Virus record (IMG/VR): IMGVR_UViG_3300048592_000721
Span: 1 to 59,644 of that record
Length of the DNA stretch: 59,644 nucleotides
Source: a virus
Direction: 5' to 3' (one strand)
This document shows, in pieces, positions 48,797 through 57,250 of this stretch. A program made the translations under genes and the position numbers. The first letter of the stretch is position 1, and each line of letters opens with the position of its first letter. Under the pieces are notes generated by a model. That model did no database searches, was not told where the DNA came from, and worked only from the letters and a program-made list of their open reading frames with translations.

Positions 48797-49653
48797 TTCA
48801 GCTTTTCAGTTTTTGGTAGGTTTGCTATGGGTAAATATTGCCGAATCGCGTCTTCGGTGATGTTTCGGGTGTAACGATCCACCATTTCCAGATTTGACCA
48901 ACGCCCTGCCACCATAAGAGTTTTAGACGGTGCGCCGAGCAAAGTAGAGATCGTGGCAAACGTGCGTCTGGCATCGTGTGGAGAGAATTCAAAGCCGACC
49001 TTCCTGCTCCATTTGCGGAATATCATTTTGATTCCGTGTCCAGTGAGAGGTTGTCCGTTGTTCCTGTTGTTTAGAAGATTCACAAAAAGAGTATCGACAC
49101 CTTTGGCAGGTTTGCGAAATTCCAACCACGATGCTATATAAAAAGCGGTCTGTTGTGAGTATGCTCCAGTCCCCCATTGCCCTCCCTTTACAACTACTTG
49201 AAGGTTAAGTTTTTCGAGGTTCACGTCATCGAGCTTAAGCCTTGCCAGTTCTGCGCGACGGAGTCCTGTGTCTATGGCTATGGCGAGAATTGCAAGGTCA
49301 CGTGATCCAATCGCAGTGGAAGTATCAAATGATGCAAGCAACTCGACCAGTTGATCCATAGTCAGGGCGCGCTGCTTTTTAGGGTGAACGCGCTTGATCC
49401 GAGCCGACAGCGCTGGATGGACTTGACCATATCTCCAAGAAATAAATGAGCGACAAGCGCAGAGGGCAACATATTGTTGCGTGTTCTGCTGAGGATTCCC
49501 TTTGATATTTGCTTTTACAAATGACAGTAGGTCGGATGCTGTCCAAGATGGAAGGTCTTCGACTACTAGTTTTTCCAAGGTGCGGCGATACGAAACCTTT
49601 GTGGATTCGCTGTATTCTCCCGATGCAAGAAAGTCTTCTACGAGTGTTCCCAT
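48790..49653 (-). CDS. int: tyrosine site-specific recombinase (phage integrase)
   Basis: Protein of 287 residues. Core-binding domain (about 1-85), then the catalytic domain with Arg in GLRRAELARL, HDARRTF (HxxR) and GRWSNLEMVDRYTR, where Trp replaces the second His and Tyr is the nucleophile. It has no IntI-specific insertion, so it is a phage integrase and not the integron integrase. ATG 49653 (AGAGGACAAA) is chosen over the longer frame through the upstream gene end. The last codons are inside the attP core. Confidence 0.9.
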   Translation of the reverse strand: MGTLVEDFLASGEYSESTKVSYRRTLEKLVVEDLPSWTASDLLSFVKANIKGNPQQNTQQYVALCACRSFISWRYGQVHPALSARIKRVHPKKQRALTMDQLVELLASFDTSTAIGSRDLAILAIAIDTGLRRAELARLKLDDVNLEKLNLQVVVKGGQWGTGAYSQQTAFYIASWLEFRKPAKGVDTLFVNLLNNRNNGQPLTGHGIKMIFRKWSRKVGFEFSPHDARRTFATISTLLGAPSKTLMVAGRWSNLEMVDRYTRNITEDAIRQYLPIANLPKTEKLNP

Positions 49654-49666
49654 TTTGTCCTCTATG

Positions 49667-50482
49667 TTAGTGGTGTTGTTGTGTTCGCAGGGGATTTTCG
49701 TAGCCGACAGGCAGGTATTTTTGTAGGTCTTTCTTGACGTAATGCCTGACACCGAGAGATTGACATAGGTCAATCATCCTCAATGTGTAATCGCGCCAGT
49801 CCGTCGTTCTGGTGATGTCGAGATAATTCACGCGACCTATTTTATACAGGTCAACGAATTCGTGTGTAGATTTGACAATTTCCAAGCTGGCTTCAACGTT
49901 GATTGTCGGTTCGAGGGATACCCAAGTGAAAATCCCGTGCTCGTGGAACTTTTTCAGAGCGGCAATTCTATCACCTGGGAGCGCTGCTCCACGTTCCCAT
50001 TTTCGGGAGAAGTCGTCATCGAGACTGGTCAGCGTCGAGGCAAAGGCGTCGCGGTCGGGACGGAATAAATCAATATCGCGCAAGGCGCGGGTTCCGCCTT
50101 TGGTAAGGGTGCATACGCCAAGTCCATTTTCCTGCAGGACCTCAATTGCCCAACGCGTAAGAGAATTGTCGCCGGGGTGATACGGGTCCGTGGTAAACGA
50201 CAACATCACTTGTTCGGTGATTCCAGCCCGCTTGTATTTCAAAGCATCGAGAATCAATTTGCCAATAAAACCTTTGCGTGGGACAGCGCCAGCGTCGAAT
50301 TCTTTCCGCGTCATTGTTCCATGGAAAACACGCGGAACATAGCAGTATGCACACTTGTGCCCACAGCCTCTATATGGGTTTGCGGCGAGCGGAGCGTATT
50401 CGCCAGCCTGTCCTTGGGGGGCGTAAATATACTTACAGCCCTTGATTGAAATGCCATCGGGATTTACGGTAATTTTATCCAT
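49667..50482 (-). CDS. radical SAM protein, spore-photoproduct-lyase-like
   Basis: Protein of 271 residues with the cluster motif CGHKCAYC (Cx3Cx2C, about 40-47), preceded by NPYRG, and the following radical-SAM features (LSFTTDPYHPGD, GVCTLTKGGTRAL). It resembles the Rv2578c/SPL-like DNA-repair-associated group. In a phage it could repair or modify DNA. It has its own early motif (50491-50500) and ends 13 bases before the integrase start. Confidence 0.8.
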   Translation of the reverse strand: MDKITVNPDGISIKGCKYIYAPQGQAGEYAPLAANPYRGCGHKCAYCYVPRVFHGTMTRKEFDAGAVPRKGFIGKLILDALKYKRAGITEQVMLSFTTDPYHPGDNSLTRWAIEVLQENGLGVCTLTKGGTRALRDIDLFRPDRDAFASTLTSLDDDFSRKWERGAALPGDRIAALKKFHEHGIFTWVSLEPTINVEASLEIVKSTHEFVDLYKIGRVNYLDITRTTDWRDYTLRMIDLCQSLGVRHYVKKDLQKYLPVGYENPLRTQQHH

Positions 50483-50490
50483 AAAGCGTT

Positions 50491-50500
50491 AAAGTGTTCA
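50491..50500 (-). promoter_or_regulatory. early motif site 10
   Basis: TGAACACTTT on the minus strand, one base off, upstream of the radical SAM gene and at the edge of R2. Confidence 0.6.
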
Positions 50501-50514
50501 CAAATAAACTTTTC

Positions 50515-50611
50515 ACGCTTGGGACGACCTTAGAGGGGTCTTTCTCTTTGAGTCTGGATGTTATGTGTCAGGGAGATTTTGAATCCATTGGTGGGGCAGG
50601 TGACGCGGTTT
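50515..50611 (-). repeat. dispersed repeat R2
   Basis: About 60 bases match R1 (ACGCTTGGGACGACC.., CTTTCTCTTTGAGTCTGGAT, GTTATGTGTC), then a single GGCAGGTGACGCGG unit. Like R1 it lies directly upstream of an early-motif site. Confidence 0.7.
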
Positions 50612-50615
50612 TGAA

Positions 50616-50644
50616 TAAAAAATCCGCCGTGTTACTGGCGGACT
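50616..50644 (-). terminator. terminator after the 41-residue zinc ribbon gene
   Basis: TCCGCC/GGCGGA with a minus-strand T-run. Confidence 0.75.
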
Positions 50645-50770
50645 TTAGAATGGGATGCAATTATTGTGATTGCCAATGAAGAACCGCTTTCCGCAATCAG
50701 GACAGACTCCAAAGTGGTAGTGAAGCCACCAGTAAAGCGTGCGAAACGGTTTTAGTGCGGCATAGATCAT
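50645..50770 (-). CDS. 41-residue zinc-ribbon protein
   Basis: A short minus-strand gene found by eye: MIYAALKPFRTLYWWLHYHF followed by CPDCGKRF and a later C. The CxxC plus NxC pattern makes a small zinc ribbon. The stop is at the foot of a terminator. Alternative ATG at 50763. Confidence 0.55.
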   Translation of the reverse strand: MIYAALKPFRTLYWWLHYHFGVCPDCGKRFFIGNHNNCIPF

Positions 50771-50804
50771 GCCGCGATTGTATCACCGTCCTAGAAAGAA
50801 AAGG

Positions 50805-51500
50805 TCAGTTGTCTGCGTGCAGTTCGCGTTCATTTACCAACATGCCGTTCTCGAAGACTGCTTTAACTGTTTTCTCAGAGCCAGACTTGGCAACATCTAC
50901 GCCGATCTCGAATAGCGACAACTGGGGGTTATTCTTGACTTTGATGGATTCCAGTAACGTTCGCGCATCCTGTCTGCTGATCGGGGATGTGGCGAGTCCG
51001 TACCGCCGCTTGTACTCCTCGGCGACGTAGAGGCGGTGGCACTCGCTGCGCTTCCAGCAGGCGCAAATGAGGATGACGGGCTTCATTGCAAGTAAGCCAT
51101 TTAATATCATCATGCCAGATTCCACGTTTTCGAGTTCGATGCCGCCAGTTCCTTTATAGTTTGCGTTACCCAAATCGCCGACGTGAACGTAGTTTTCGCC
51201 CAGGATTTCCCTCAGGTGCTTTTGTGAAAATTCAGGGTTGCGAGTATGAGGCATGAAGCGGATGTCGGCGACAATTGCGCCGAGGGCTTCTGCGATCTGC
51301 GCGAGTTCCTCTGCCTTTTTGAGGTCGTTGTATCCGAGATCGTAGAGCGGGTGTTTTCGCGTTGTTACAATTTTATGACCGCTATGCTCTTTGAGCCATT
51401 CATCCAGGCATTCAAGCGTTGGGTTCTGCAAAGTGACTGTGCAATCCTCACACGTGTAATACACAAGTGTTTGAATTATTGAAAATTCGTTTTTATCCAT
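50805..51500 (-). CDS. DUF488-family protein
   Basis: Protein of 231 residues. The DUF488 pattern is present: VADIRFMPHTRNPEFSQKHL near 90-110 and VILICACWKRSECHR near 145-160, the cysteine being conserved. The N-terminal 50 residues (YYTCEDCTVTLQ) are additional. These proteins accompany DNA modification or repair genes; here it is directly downstream of the C5-methylase (overlapping starts and ends by 8 bases). Confidence 0.75.
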   Translation of the reverse strand: MDKNEFSIIQTLVYYTCEDCTVTLQNPTLECLDEWLKEHSGHKIVTTRKHPLYDLGYNDLKKAEELAQIAEALGAIVADIRFMPHTRNPEFSQKHLREILGENYVHVGDLGNANYKGTGGIELENVESGMMILNGLLAMKPVILICACWKRSECHRLYVAEEYKRRYGLATSPISRQDARTLLESIKVKNNPQLSLFEIGVDVAKSGSEKTVKAVFENGMLVNERELHADN

Positions 51501-53139
51501 TTGAGTCTCCTAAAAGATGCTTGCAAAGTGAATATGATAATTTTACCGGGACAGCATTCCCGATCTGCTTGACGATTTGCTCCCGCGTTCCCTGAAACTT
51601 GTACGACTTCGGGAACGACATGGCGCGGGCGAGTTCGTGAGGTTGCAACATGCGGAATCGGATATCAAGTTGGTAGACCTTGCCGTCTTGATCGCGGAGG
51701 ATGATCGGAGAAACGAGACCAAAGCGGTCTTTCCCTGTTTGAGTCTTTAGCGGTTCATCAAGCGAATATGCGCTGCCTGTGCCGTAGTATTCGACAAGGA
51801 ACGGCTCGACGAGTCCAATTGTGTCCTGACCAATAATTGTTGGGGCGGGGTCATCGAGAGAACGCGCCTGGCTGCGATTGGTGGCTGTCCAGTTGGTGGT
51901 TAGCAAAAAAGGCTGCACAAGTGCCCATGAGTCCGCGCTGGTGATGGTCGCCATAGGTTTATTTATGTCTCGAAGTGCGCCGCCCTGATCCATTTGGATG
52001 ATGAATGGCTCAGCAAGACCGAAACGCGCTTCGGCTGTTATCGTCTGCATTGGTTCTTCGATTGATCTGACCTGCTTTCCATTTGCACTGGCATGTTCGA
52101 GCGCGACAATAAAAGGCTGAGCCAGCCCAAAGCGGTTGGAGGTGTCGAGTGTAGGGAGCGGAGAGTCTACAGAGCGCGTGCGGTTCTGGGAGTTTTTGCC
52201 GTTGTGATATTCGACGATGTACGGCTCGACAAATTGTATCTTGCCTGCCCCGGTGATGGTCGAGACTGGCTTATCCACTCCGCGAGGCGCTCCGCCTGAC
52301 TGTTGGGAGAGCATGAATGATTTGCCGCCGTACTTTTGAAGCCCGGCAAAGATACGTCTCAGTGTGTTATCTGCCAGGGGTTTTTTGCGGTTGAAGATGG
52401 ATTCACCCTTGATCTTCCAGTCTATGATGTCGCGTGCCGGCTTCCAGCGCGCGGATTTACCAAACATATTTCCGCCGTTCTGGTGGTGACTTGGTTCTGG
52501 AAAATCTGCCTGCCGACCTTTGCGGCAAATGATAAACAGGCGCTTGCGAGTGGTCGGGTCCCCGTAGTCGGCGGCGACGAGCCTGCGCCATTTGACATTG
52601 TATCCAAGTTTCTCCATCTTACGGACGAAGCGATAGAAGTATTCGCCTTTGCGGTTTTGGATCGGGAGTCCATATTTGCAAGGTTTTTTGTGCTTTACTT
52701 TGATGCTCTCTCCCGCTCCGCAGGTGCATTTTCTGTGGAGTGGTCCCCAATCTTCGAACTCAGGGACGTTCTCGATCAAGACGTCCTGCACGTCAAGAGC
52801 CGACACCCACCGGATGACGTATTTGACACTGGCGCGGGATTGCTTAGACATAGGAGCGCCACCGCGAGCGTTGCTGAAATGTGTACATTCAGGCGATGCC
52901 AGGAGAAGGCGCAATTTACCAGATGGCACGACTTGGCGCGGGTCAATGTCTTTGAGGTCAGAATTGTAGTGCGCGACCTTTGGGTGGTTCTTGCTGTGTG
53001 TGGCGATGGCGATATCCCAATGGTTTACTGCGACCAGGTTTACATCCAATCCCAACTCGCGGGCGGCTTGGAGTGCTCCGGTGCTGGTGCCGCCTGCACC
53101 ACAGAATAGGTCGGCGAGGTCTTGAGTTGGTTTATTCAT
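51493..53139 (-). CDS. DNA cytosine-5 methyltransferase with tandem-repeat recognition domain
   Basis: Protein of 548 residues. Motif I DLFCGAGGTSTG (about 9-20), catalytic motif IV SPECTHFS (the Cys at about 94), motif VI IENVPEF, and C-terminal motifs with MLQPHELARAMSFP and QIGNAVPV (IX-X). Between motifs VIII and IX there are six tandem copies of about 38 residues with DxPxxTIT..GLxxPF, an unusual target-recognition region. ATG 53139 overlaps the upstream stop. It probably protects or marks phage DNA together with the small methylase-like gene upstream. Confidence 0.88.
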   Translation of the reverse strand: MNKPTQDLADLFCGAGGTSTGALQAARELGLDVNLVAVNHWDIAIATHSKNHPKVAHYNSDLKDIDPRQVVPSGKLRLLLASPECTHFSNARGGAPMSKQSRASVKYVIRWVSALDVQDVLIENVPEFEDWGPLHRKCTCGAGESIKVKHKKPCKYGLPIQNRKGEYFYRFVRKMEKLGYNVKWRRLVAADYGDPTTRKRLFIICRKGRQADFPEPSHHQNGGNMFGKSARWKPARDIIDWKIKGESIFNRKKPLADNTLRRIFAGLQKYGGKSFMLSQQSGGAPRGVDKPVSTITGAGKIQFVEPYIVEYHNGKNSQNRTRSVDSPLPTLDTSNRFGLAQPFIVALEHASANGKQVRSIEEPMQTITAEARFGLAEPFIIQMDQGGALRDINKPMATITSADSWALVQPFLLTTNWTATNRSQARSLDDPAPTIIGQDTIGLVEPFLVEYYGTGSAYSLDEPLKTQTGKDRFGLVSPIILRDQDGKVYQLDIRFRMLQPHELARAMSFPKSYKFQGTREQIVKQIGNAVPVKLSYSLCKHLLGDSNG

Positions 53140-53695
53140 GCAGTTCACCATCGGCATACATGACAAAAGGATATCCAAATGTGTGTTTTATGGTCGTGCG
53201 ATGCCAGATATGCCAAACGTAATTGTGAATCGGCTCGGCTTTGCGTTCTTCCGACCAGTACGGACGGAACAGCATTTTGATCTGACCGTAGTATAAAATT
53301 TCTTCCCTGAATAAATGCTGGCGGCTTTTGGCAAAATCGAAGTTTGCGCGTAAGAGACAGGCAAAGCCGGTCACTTTGTTATAGCGCACACGTTCAATTT
53401 GTCTCTCGATGATCAGATCAACCAGTTTTCGGTCGTAAGGCGGGTTGGTGACGATCCAGTCTGCGAAAACATTTTCCTCAAACGCATCCGGTTTGCAGAA
53501 CGAATTTTCATACCCAGTCTTTTTGAGCGTTTCAATGATTCCGCTGCCCTGCGGAGCGCACACATCAAAGATGATTTCCTTCTTGCCAATCCTGCCGTGA
53601 TGTAAAAGCGCATACACACAGCGCTCATCGATGGTCGGATAGTAGTCGCCGGGGACTCGCGGATAATTGCTTTTGACGAAGGGAGGTTGAGGCAT
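53132..53695 (-). CDS. small N6-methylase-like protein
   Basis: Protein of 187 residues with DVCAPQGSGI in the place of motif I and TNPPYDRK as motif IV, so an adenine methylase or Dam-like fold; the AdoMet motif is degenerate (CAPQ rather than PFxG). Overlaps both neighbours by eight and one bases. It likely acts with the C5-methylase in the same operon. Confidence 0.72.
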   Translation of the reverse strand: MPQPPFVKSNYPRVPGDYYPTIDERCVYALLHHGRIGKKEIIFDVCAPQGSGIIETLKKTGYENSFCKPDAFEENVFADWIVTNPPYDRKLVDLIIERQIERVRYNKVTGFACLLRANFDFAKSRQHLFREEILYYGQIKMLFRPYWSEERKAEPIHNYVWHIWHRTTIKHTFGYPFVMYADGELHE

Positions 53696-54021
53696 TAGTT
53701 CACCCCTGCAAGTTGTTTTATTTCGCCAATCGTGATGTCAAGCGGAAGTTTCCCGGCGTCGAACGCAGATTCCAGGCATTCAGCGAAACCAAGGATTTTC
53801 GGGTATGTCTTTTGAATGGCGGCGATTAACTCTATGTTGGCTTTGGCTTCGAGTTTGCAGATGCTCTTTGAGCGCTCTTTGCCGTTTTCATAGACGTAGG
53901 TCACGGTACGCAGGTCGAAGGCGCTGGCGTAACTGGCGGGCTGCCAGTACACGATACCAGTGTTGCCGAAAGCGTCTGAAATTTTTGCGCGGAGGGATTT
54001 ACTGATTTTGATTTCTTTCAT
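53695..54021 (-). CDS. early protein of unknown function
   Basis: Protein of 108 residues: KISKSLRAKISDAFGNTGIV, TVTYVYENGKERSKSICKL, and a helical end (ILGFAECLESAFDAGKL). AGGAGAATACCC precedes ATG 54021 and early motif site 11 lies 20 bases upstream. No family recognised. Confidence 0.55.
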   Translation of the reverse strand: MKEIKISKSLRAKISDAFGNTGIVYWQPASYASAFDLRTVTYVYENGKERSKSICKLEAKANIELIAAIQKTYPKILGFAECLESAFDAGKLPLDITIGEIKQLAGVN

Positions 54022-54040
54022 GGGTATTCTCCTATCCTTT

Positions 54041-54050
54041 TAAGTGTTCA
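54041..54050 (-). promoter_or_regulatory. early motif site 11
   Basis: TGAACACTTA on the minus strand, followed by AAAGGATAGG in place of the usual spacer and GATAAG. Confidence 0.72.
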
Positions 54051-54098
54051 AGAGTGTTTTTTTACTTGGATAAGTTTTTGTTTTGGTAAAATCCATTC

Positions 54099-54239
54099 AT
54101 GGATGCAATGGAAGAAGCCGCGCGTGAGATTATTGGGTTGTTCGTTGTTCTTTCCCTTTGGGTGATAGGGTGGTCTTTGCTTGGTGCAATCGTTTTTGCG
54201 TTTTTTTTCGTCCTCACAAACATTGTCTCTATGTTTTGA
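54099..54239 (+). CDS. 46-residue plus-strand membrane peptide
   Basis: ATG 54099 opens a 46-codon frame that is mostly one transmembrane segment (GLFVVLSLWVIGW) with a second hydrophobic run. A weak promoter (TTGGAT, TAAAAT) sits just upstream. It runs opposite to its neighbours and overlaps the 3' end of parB by 11 bases. A holin- or toxin-like peptide is possible; support is limited. Confidence 0.35.
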   Translation: MDAMEEAAREIIGLFVVLSLWVIGWSLLGAIVFAFFFVLTNIVSMF

Positions 54240-55107
54240 TTACCGCCCGTGTCGGGAGGTAGGTATAGCGGTACTTGCACAGGAACGCGAGTAGCCGACC
54301 TATGGCGGCGGCTTCGCGGTGATGCCCCTGCGCTTGGAGTTCGAGGACGTAAGCCAGCGTGATTGCGCCCGTATGGTGTTCAGGTGTGATGAACGGATCG
54401 GGAAGGTCGGCGGCAATCGGGTAGGTATCCTTGGTGGTTTCAATGCTGACTTTGGGGGATTCCAAAGCACCACCGAACAGGGCAAGATCGAATAAACTCT
54501 CCTGGCTTTGCTGAGCAAAGAGGGCGTCCACGATCTCGCGGAACTGGCGAAAGTTGACCGCCTTTCCCTCGATGATGGGACGGGCGGCGATCATCTGGCG
54601 GTTATGATCCAGCACGGACAGCGTTTCTGCGTGCCCGATGGGGAATGCTCCACGGCGAACGTGGTAAAGGATATCCTCACGAACGTTGCCGAGCATGAGT
54701 CGCTTTTCCACGAGCTTTTTCGAGACGCCGCATTTCTTGGAAATTTTTTCAATGCTCCATCCCATAGCGAGACGCTTTTTATACGCAAGCATTTCATCAA
54801 CGGGGTCGAGATCGCGCCGCCCCACGTTCTCGGCAAGCATGATGGCGCTGGCTTCCTCGTCAGTCAGTTCGCGCACAATGCAATCAATTGTTTCAAGTTT
54901 GAGAACCTGCGAGACTGCTCGGAATCGGCGTTCGCCTGCGACGATTTGGTATCTTTCCGCAAACGGGCGGACGGTGATCGGCTGAGCGAGTCCGTGCTCG
55001 CCAATAGATGCCGCGAGTTCCTCCAGACCGTCATTGTCAAAGACGGTGCGGTCATTGTCGCCAGCGGTAATAAGGTGGCATGGGATTTGCTGAATCGCTT
55101 GTGTCAT
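54229..55107 (-). CDS. parB: ParB-family DNA-binding protein
   Basis: Protein of 292 residues. ParB N-terminal box: DGLEELAASIGEHGLAQPIT, QIVAGERRFRAV, TDEEASAIMLAENVGRRDL, then the KorB-like HTH (WSIEKISKKCGVSKKLVEKR). The C-terminus ends in a cysteine/basic patch. No ParA partner was found, so it may be a transcriptional or replication regulator (KorB style) or use a host ParA. Distinct from the ParB/Srx protein at 2.7 kb. Overlaps the next gene by four bases. Confidence 0.85.
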   Translation of the reverse strand: MTQAIQQIPCHLITAGDNDRTVFDNDGLEELAASIGEHGLAQPITVRPFAERYQIVAGERRFRAVSQVLKLETIDCIVRELTDEEASAIMLAENVGRRDLDPVDEMLAYKKRLAMGWSIEKISKKCGVSKKLVEKRLMLGNVREDILYHVRRGAFPIGHAETLSVLDHNRQMIAARPIIEGKAVNFRQFREIVDALFAQQSQESLFDLALFGGALESPKVSIETTKDTYPIAADLPDPFITPEHHTGAITLAYVLELQAQGHHREAAAIGRLLAFLCKYRYTYLPTRAVIKT

Positions 55108-55556
55108 GCCTTTTTCTCCATCAGTAGTAGTTTGATTTGCTTTTGAATGGGACGAGGCTTATAACTCTCTGTAGCCACCTTGACGGGGCTATTTGAAAAT
55201 AATGGCAGATCTTCGCCTGACTGAAACATATTTGCCTGGGTCGGCTTTTGCTTTGGTTCCATCGGTTCAAGTGATAATGCCTGTTTGATTTCCTCCTCGT
55301 GTTTTTCGTAAATCTTTCGTAGTCCGTGTGGCAATCCCGCCCATGTGCCATCATGCGTGTTGTATTTTGGGTGTTCGGTTTCTTTGCGCCATTCCGCAGT
55401 GTCACGTCTCCATAGGTAACGAGTAAAACGCGCGGCTCCTATTTCCCACACGTCAGGGGATGGATGCGTCAGTGCGTCATCCTTCTCGAACACAATCAAC
55501 ATCCATTCCGTGTTCCCGATTCTGTAGGCAGGAGTTTCGTAGATCAAAGTTTCCAT
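55104..55556 (-). CDS. early protein of unknown function
   Basis: Protein of 150 residues: aromatic-rich first half (FTRYLWRRDTAEWRKETEH) and a Lys/Pro-rich C-terminus. ATG 55556 is one base after the upstream stop. Coupled with parB by four-base overlap, so it probably acts in the same process. No family recognised. Confidence 0.55.
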   Translation of the reverse strand: METLIYETPAYRIGNTEWMLIVFEKDDALTHPSPDVWEIGAARFTRYLWRRDTAEWRKETEHPKYNTHDGTWAGLPHGLRKIYEKHEEEIKQALSLEPMEPKQKPTQANMFQSGEDLPLFSNSPVKVATESYKPRPIQKQIKLLLMEKKA

Positions 55557-55557
55557 C

Positions 55558-55962
55558 CTATATCTCCACCAGCGCGAGACGCTTCGCAAAATTCGGATTG
55601 ACTTCGGTCACGAATGGCGCTTCGGCTGGAATTGGCTCTTGCTCTGCTTGCGGCGCGTTCAGTTCCTTGACCTGGCACCGGCAGAAAACATACACGCGGG
55701 TTGGGGTTGTGATTTCTTTCTTCGAGCCATCTCCTTTCTGCTTATCATCCACTATGCGCTTTTGAAACGACATCAGGCGAACGCCATGTTCCCCTTTCTT
55801 CACGCACTTGCCTTGCGCGATCCAGCGGTCGAAGGTAAACCAGTCTACATAGGGCTGGCAATTGCACCCGCGCTCGCGGGTGGCGGCTTCGAGGATTTGC
55901 GCTGAGGTTTCTGAGGTCTGCTCAAACTGTACGGCTTGCTGTGGTGTCATCTTTTGTTTCAT
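55558..55962 (-). CDS. ArdC-like N-terminal domain protein
   Basis: Protein of 134 residues. WFTFDRWIAQGKCVKKGEHGV matches the ssDNA-binding ArdC-like N domain, with RVYVFCRCQVKEL following. The metallopeptidase domain that completes ArdC is missing, so it is a stand-alone domain that may protect entering DNA from restriction. Preceded by early motif site 12. Confidence 0.7.
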   Translation of the reverse strand: MKQKMTPQQAVQFEQTSETSAQILEAATRERGCNCQPYVDWFTFDRWIAQGKCVKKGEHGVRLMSFQKRIVDDKQKGDGSKKEITTPTRVYVFCRCQVKELNAPQAEQEPIPAEAPFVTEVNPNFAKRLALVEI

Positions 55963-55991
55963 GGTTTGCTCCTTCTATTTTCTTATCCTGT

Positions 55992-56001
55992 TAAGTGTTT
56001 A
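55992..56001 (-). promoter_or_regulatory. early motif site 12
   Basis: TAAACACTTA (one mismatch) followed by ACAGGATAAG on the minus strand, next to a terminator. Confidence 0.65.
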
Positions 56002-56148
56002 CTCAAAAAGAAATCCCGCCTCTGCTTTCGCTTCGGCGGGATTTGCGCGGTGGGTGACTTCTCGGTATTCATACCATGCTGTCGGGGGGAGATTCCGCGC
56101 TTGATTGCGACGCTGATCATGATGTCGGATAACTCGCTTGATGCTCAT
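55999..56148 (-). CDS. 49-residue early protein (low support)
   Basis: ATG 56148 opens a basic, arginine-rich 49-codon frame ending in FLFE. It overlaps the terminator stem and early motif, which is unusual for a gene and lowers confidence. AGGTCG in front is a weak ribosome site. Confidence 0.35.
   Translation of the reverse strand: MSIKRVIRHHDQRRNQARNLPPTAWYEYREVTHRANPAEAKAEAGFLFE
56005..56044 (-). terminator. terminator before the ArdC-like gene
   Basis: AAATCCCGCC/GGCGGGATTT, A-rich on the plus side, so it terminates minus-strand transcription coming from radC. Confidence 0.75.
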
Positions 56149-56187
56149 GGTAACGACCTGCAAGGATTTCACGCGCACACCAACGGG

Positions 56188-56853
56188 TTAGAAGCCTAAC
56201 CCGCGTTCTTTCAACGAAACCCATCTGGCTTGACCAATCACGATATGGTCCAAAATTTCCACGTCCATGAGTTTGCCAGCTTGGACAATGGCGCGGGTGA
56301 CTGCCACGTCATCCGGTGATGGGGTCGGGTCGCCCGATGGGTGGTTGTGACAGATAACAATGGCTGAGGCTTGTTCGCGCAGGGCGTCTTTGAAAAGTTC
56401 GCCGACACGGACTTGCGAGGATGAAACGCTTCCCTTGTAAACCATCACGATTTTGATAACTTCATTGCGACGGTTTAGCAGGATGACGCGCAATTGTTCA
56501 TGGTCAAGCGACTGCATCTCATATTGCACCAGCGCGGCGGCATCTGCAGGGGAGTTGACGTGTGCCTTCTCGCGTGGATTTGCCATTGCCTGGCGGCGTG
56601 CGATTTCTGCGATTGCCAGTATCATGTCGGCTGTTTTGTCGCCGACGCGGTTGATTTCTTTCACGCGGTCACGCGGGATTTTGACCAGTAGGTTATCGTA
56701 CTCATTCAGCAACTGGCTCAATTGGACTGCGGAGTCTGTGTCGGGGAGCATCAGCGCGACGCTGAGCAACTCGGTGGTATTGAGGGCGGGAGCTCCAAGT
56801 TCGCGGAGTCTGTGCGCGGGTTGTTCGGATTGGGGAAGTTCGGCATATTTCAT
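56188..56853 (-). CDS. radC: RadC-family protein (JAB1/MPN domain)
   Basis: Protein of 221 residues with the RadC motif: the HNHPSGDPTPSPDD zinc site of the JAB domain (about 155-168) and an N-terminal helix-hairpin-helix (VGDKTADMILAIAEIARRQA). RadC proteins in mobile elements may assist recombination or counter host defences; the enzyme's substrate is unknown. ATG 56853 has an AGGAGGATGTC site; the longer frame is rejected. Confidence 0.85.
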   Translation of the reverse strand: MKYAELPQSEQPAHRLRELGAPALNTTELLSVALMLPDTDSAVQLSQLLNEYDNLLVKIPRDRVKEINRVGDKTADMILAIAEIARRQAMANPREKAHVNSPADAAALVQYEMQSLDHEQLRVILLNRRNEVIKIVMVYKGSVSSSQVRVGELFKDALREQASAIVICHNHPSGDPTPSPDDVAVTRAIVQAGKLMDVEILDHIVIGQARWVSLKERGLGF

Positions 56854-56866
56854 GACATCCTCCTGT

Positions 56867-57250
56867 TTAAAAGTCAAAGGCGAAGGTCTTTTTACCTTCG
56901 CCTTTGAACTCGGTGCGGAACCTTTGTTCCACCAGTTCGATGTTTGTGATTGTTGCTGGCTTTTTCCTTCTGTCGCAGAAAATGCGGAGCACTTCATCAA
57001 AATCCGCCTCTCCATTTTGTTCGTATCCAATCTCAACAATATCGGCGACATAGTCGGAGAGGTCAATAACTTCCTCTGCCTCGTATATCTTGAGGCTCAT
57101 TGTGTAGGTTCCGAGTGGCGCATGGAGTCTTTCGACCTCAACATCCTTGCCCTGGCTTTCTGCTTCGATCAAAACCTTTTCCATCCATTCAGGAACGATT
57201 GTTTGCAGGTCACGTACTTCCTGGGGCTTCATTACTTGCGTGGTGTTCAT
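56867..57250 (-). CDS. first early-operon protein, function unknown
   Basis: Protein of 127 residues, acidic, mixed alpha-beta (LKIYEAEEVIDLSDYVADIV). AGGAGAACACT precedes ATG 57250. It is the first gene after repeat R3 and therefore probably the first expressed in the early phase. C-terminus ends FAFDF. No family recognised. Confidence 0.6.
   Translation of the reverse strand: MNTTQVMKPQEVRDLQTIVPEWMEKVLIEAESQGKDVEVERLHAPLGTYTMSLKIYEAEEVIDLSDYVADIVEIGYEQNGEADFDEVLRIFCDRRKKPATITNIELVEQRFRTEFKGEGKKTFAFDF

Noticed and set aside
48790-49653. Integrase as the integron integrase (IntI)
   Set aside because: It lacks the IntI-specific insertion, lies far from the array and adjoins a tRNA-type attP.
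54062-54280. 72-codon minus-strand frame between parB and the 108-residue gene
   Set aside because: It overlaps the parB end, lacks a ribosome site and reads like the complement of a membrane peptide gene on the plus strand.
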